The notes under the pieces are model-generated. The model did no database searches, was not told where the DNA came from, and saw nothing but the letters and a program-made list of their open reading frames with translations. DNA of 5,394 nt, taken from assembly GCA_038745535.1 (NCBI GenBank), contig JBCDLI010000089.1, positions 1 through 5,394 on the forward strand, in the 5' to 3' direction. The DNA comes from JBCDLI01 sp038745535. Lineage in GTDB: Bacteria; Pseudomonadota; Alphaproteobacteria; Rhizobiales; Rhizobiaceae. A program made the translations under genes and the position numbers. Positions 3,678-5,394 of the stretch are shown piece after piece; position 1 is the first letter of the stretch, and each line of letters begins with the position of its first letter.

Positions 3678-5394
3678 ATGGCTAAAAAAGCGACGATGGA
3701 AAAGACAGCAGCTACCGAGGATGCAGGCGACAGCCCGTTGCTCGATCTTTCTGCTGATAACGTCAAAAAGTTCATCCGCGCTGCTAAGAAACGCGGCTGG
3801 GTCACCATGGACCAGCTGAACGCTGTTTTGCCGTCTCAGGAAGTCAACTCCGAACAGATCGAAGACATTATGGTCATGCTCAATGACATGGGTATCAATG
3901 TTATTGAGGAAGAGGAGGCCGAACAGCTAACCGAGGGTGAGGAAAGCGCGAAGAAGGAAGTCGCGACCACCAATGGTACCGCTGTTGCGACGACCACCAA
4001 AAAGAAAGAACCCACCGACCGCACCGACGACCCCGTCCGCATGTACTTGCGCGAAATGGGCCAGGTGGAGCTTTTGTCCCGCGAAGGCGAGATTGCAATT
4101 GCCAAGCGCATTGAAGCGGGGCGCGAAACAATGATTGCGGGATTGTGTGAGAGCCCGCTTACATTTCAGGCGATCATCATTTGGCGCGATGAATTGCTGG
4201 AAGGCAACATTCTGCTTCGCGACATCATCGATTTGGAAACTACATACGCTGGCCCCGAAGCCAAGCAGGCGCCGAAGGTTCCAACACCGGAAGAGATTGA
4301 GCAGGCCCGTCGCGAGCGGGAGGAAAAAGAGCGTGCGCTCCGTCGTCCGCGTAACCATGATGACGTGACCGATGTTGGCCCCAACGGCCAGCCTGAGGAA
4401 GACGACGAGGAAGACGAACAAAATCTGTCGCTGGCCGCGATGGAAGAAGAGCTGCGCGAAGACGTGATGAAGTCCTTTGACGACATCGCGAAGACGTACA
4501 TGAAGCTGCGCAAGCTGCAGGATCAGCATATGGAAGGCGCGCTGGATGGTACCGGCGAACTGACGCCATCTCAGAAGACGCGCTACAAGCAACTGCGCGA
4601 AGACCTTGTGAAGCAGGTCAAGCTGATGTCTCTGAACAATCAGCGTATCGATCAGCTGGTCGAGCAGCTTTACACAATCAACAAAGACCTCATCCAGCGC
4701 GAGGGTCGGCTGCTACGCTTGGCAGAAAGCTATGGCGTGGGTCGCGAAGAGTTTTTGAAGGAATATCAAGGCCACGAGCTCGACCCCGAGTGGCTGCAGC
4801 GCATTGCATCGCTTGACTCCAAGGCGTGGACAGCCTTCGCCAAAGGTGATGCCCGAATGGTGGACGAGCTGCGGTCTGAAATTCAAGAAATCGCCGCAGC
4901 GACCGGCATCGCGATGACGGAGTTTCGTCGCATCGTGCATCAGGTGCAAAAGGGCGAACGCGAAGCGCGGATCGCGAAGAAGGAGATGGTGGAGGCCAAC
5001 CTGCGCCTCGTCATTTCGATCGCGAAGAAATACACTAATCGCGGCCTGCAATTCCTCGATCTCATTCAAGAAGGCAATATCGGCCTCATGAAAGCGGTCG
5101 ATAAATTCGAGTATCGGCGCGGCTATAAGTTCTCGACCTATGCCACGTGGTGGATCCGTCAGGCGATCACGCGTTCAATTGCCGACCAAGCGCGCACGAT
5201 CCGTATTCCGGTTCACATGATTGAGACGATCAACAAGATCGTTCGCACCAGCCGCCAGATGTTGCACGAAATTGGTCGCGAGCCGACGCCGGAAGAGCTG
5301 TCTGAAAAGCTGGCTATGCCGCTGGAAAAAGTGCGCAAAGTGCTCAAGATCGCCAAGGAACCCATCAGCCTTGAAACGCCGATTGGTGACGAAG
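3678..5394 (+). CDS. rpoD: RNA polymerase primary sigma factor, N-terminal 572 residues (3' partial)
   Basis: RpoD directs RNA polymerase to housekeeping promoters. Region 1.1 covers about 24-78 (VKKFIRAAKKRG at 29-40, SEQIEDIMVMLNDMGI at 58-73). A polar linker leads to region 1.2 (DPVRMYLREMGQVELLSREG, 118-137). The large alphaproteobacterial non-conserved region, with an acidic run EEDDEEDEQ (240-248), extends to about 425. Regions 2.1-2.4 follow: EANLRLVISIAKKYTNRGLQ (439-458), DLIQEGNIGLMKAVDKFEYR (461-480), then YKFSTYATWWIRQAITRSIA (483-502), which melts and reads the -10. Region 3 begins at HMIETINKI (513-521) and continues to the edge at GDE. Family proteins are about 660-690 residues, so the end of region 3 and region 4 (-35 recognition) lie outside. 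An in-frame TGA directly abuts the ATG at 3678, ruling out a longer form; ATG 3696 would remove six residues. The Shine-Dalgarno is weak (GGGAATGG, 3665-3672). Identification is certain; the start is likely. Confidence 0.97.
   Translation, partial: MAKKATMEKTAATEDAGDSPLLDLSADNVKKFIRAAKKRGWVTMDQLNAVLPSQEVNSEQIEDIMVMLNDMGINVIEEEEAEQLTEGEESAKKEVATTNGTAVATTTKKKEPTDRTDDPVRMYLREMGQVELLSREGEIAIAKRIEAGRETMIAGLCESPLTFQAIIIWRDELLEGNILLRDIIDLETTYAGPEAKQAPKVPTPEEIEQARREREEKERALRRPRNHDDVTDVGPNGQPEEDDEEDEQNLSLAAMEEELREDVMKSFDDIAKTYMKLRKLQDQHMEGALDGTGELTPSQKTRYKQLREDLVKQVKLMSLNNQRIDQLVEQLYTINKDLIQREGRLLRLAESYGVGREEFLKEYQGHELDPEWLQRIASLDSKAWTAFAKGDARMVDELRSEIQEIAAATGIAMTEFRRIVHQVQKGEREARIAKKEMVEANLRLVISIAKKYTNRGLQFLDLIQEGNIGLMKAVDKFEYRRGYKFSTYATWWIRQAITRSIADQARTIRIPVHMIETINKIVRTSRQMLHEIGREPTPEELSEKLAMPLEKVRKVLKIAKEPISLETPIGDE

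Noticed and set aside
3622..3819. GTG-started 65-codon plus-strand frame overlapping the rpoD start
   Set aside because: It has no Shine-Dalgarno, most of it overlaps conserved rpoD codons in another frame, and the product has no family features.
3927..4592. 221-codon open frame on the minus strand, opposite rpoD
   Set aside because: It lies wholly opposite the clearly coding rpoD non-conserved region. Its product is low-complexity and resembles no family, and its openness follows from rpoD codon use.

Overview
The window is a chromosomal housekeeping segment from an alphaproteobacterium, most likely Hyphomicrobiales (Rhizobiales). The placement rests on the partial RpoD, whose long acidic non-conserved region and region 2 read like rhizobial housekeeping sigma factors. 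It also rests on a DnaG that lacks most of the usual zinc ligands, a pattern I associate with this class. Family and genus cannot be fixed from the sequence alone; the Devosia/Pelagibacterium side of the order is a guess. All genes lie on the + strand, base composition looks even at roughly 55 percent GC, and I see no mobile element, tRNA, rRNA or CRISPR array.

Layout. Positions 2-904 are the last 300 residues of carB (large subunit of carbamoyl-phosphate synthetase), running in from outside the window. Nine bases later, 914-1312 encodes an unrecognised 132-residue protein with four predicted membrane segments, probably cotranscribed with carB. A stem-loop with a T-rich tail (1303-1330) overlaps the end of that gene and probably ends the unit. 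A 166-bp gap (1313-1478) holds a ten-codon ORF with a good Shine-Dalgarno, a small inverted repeat and at best a weak promoter. It is followed by dnaG (1479-3404), the complete replication primase gene, which has no Shine-Dalgarno. A 273-bp gap (3405-3677) then leads into rpoD (3678 to the window end), the primary sigma factor, cut off by the window edge in region 3.

How the genes relate. dnaG followed by rpoD is the core of the macromolecular-synthesis cluster, linking replication priming with the main transcription initiation factor; rpsU, which precedes dnaG in enterobacteria, is not present here. The dnaG-rpoD gap is the richest regulatory stretch in the window. It has an exact match to the alphaproteobacterial RpoH (heat-shock) promoter consensus, a candidate housekeeping promoter just downstream, and two perfect dyads, each overlapping the -10 element of one of these promoters. 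This suggests that rpoD has its own, heat-responsive and possibly repressor-controlled transcription, separate from any read-through out of dnaG.

I found no novel multi-gene system. The observations most worth following are the promoter/dyad arrangement before rpoD, the uncharacterised membrane protein between carB and dnaG, and the zinc-site loss in DnaG.
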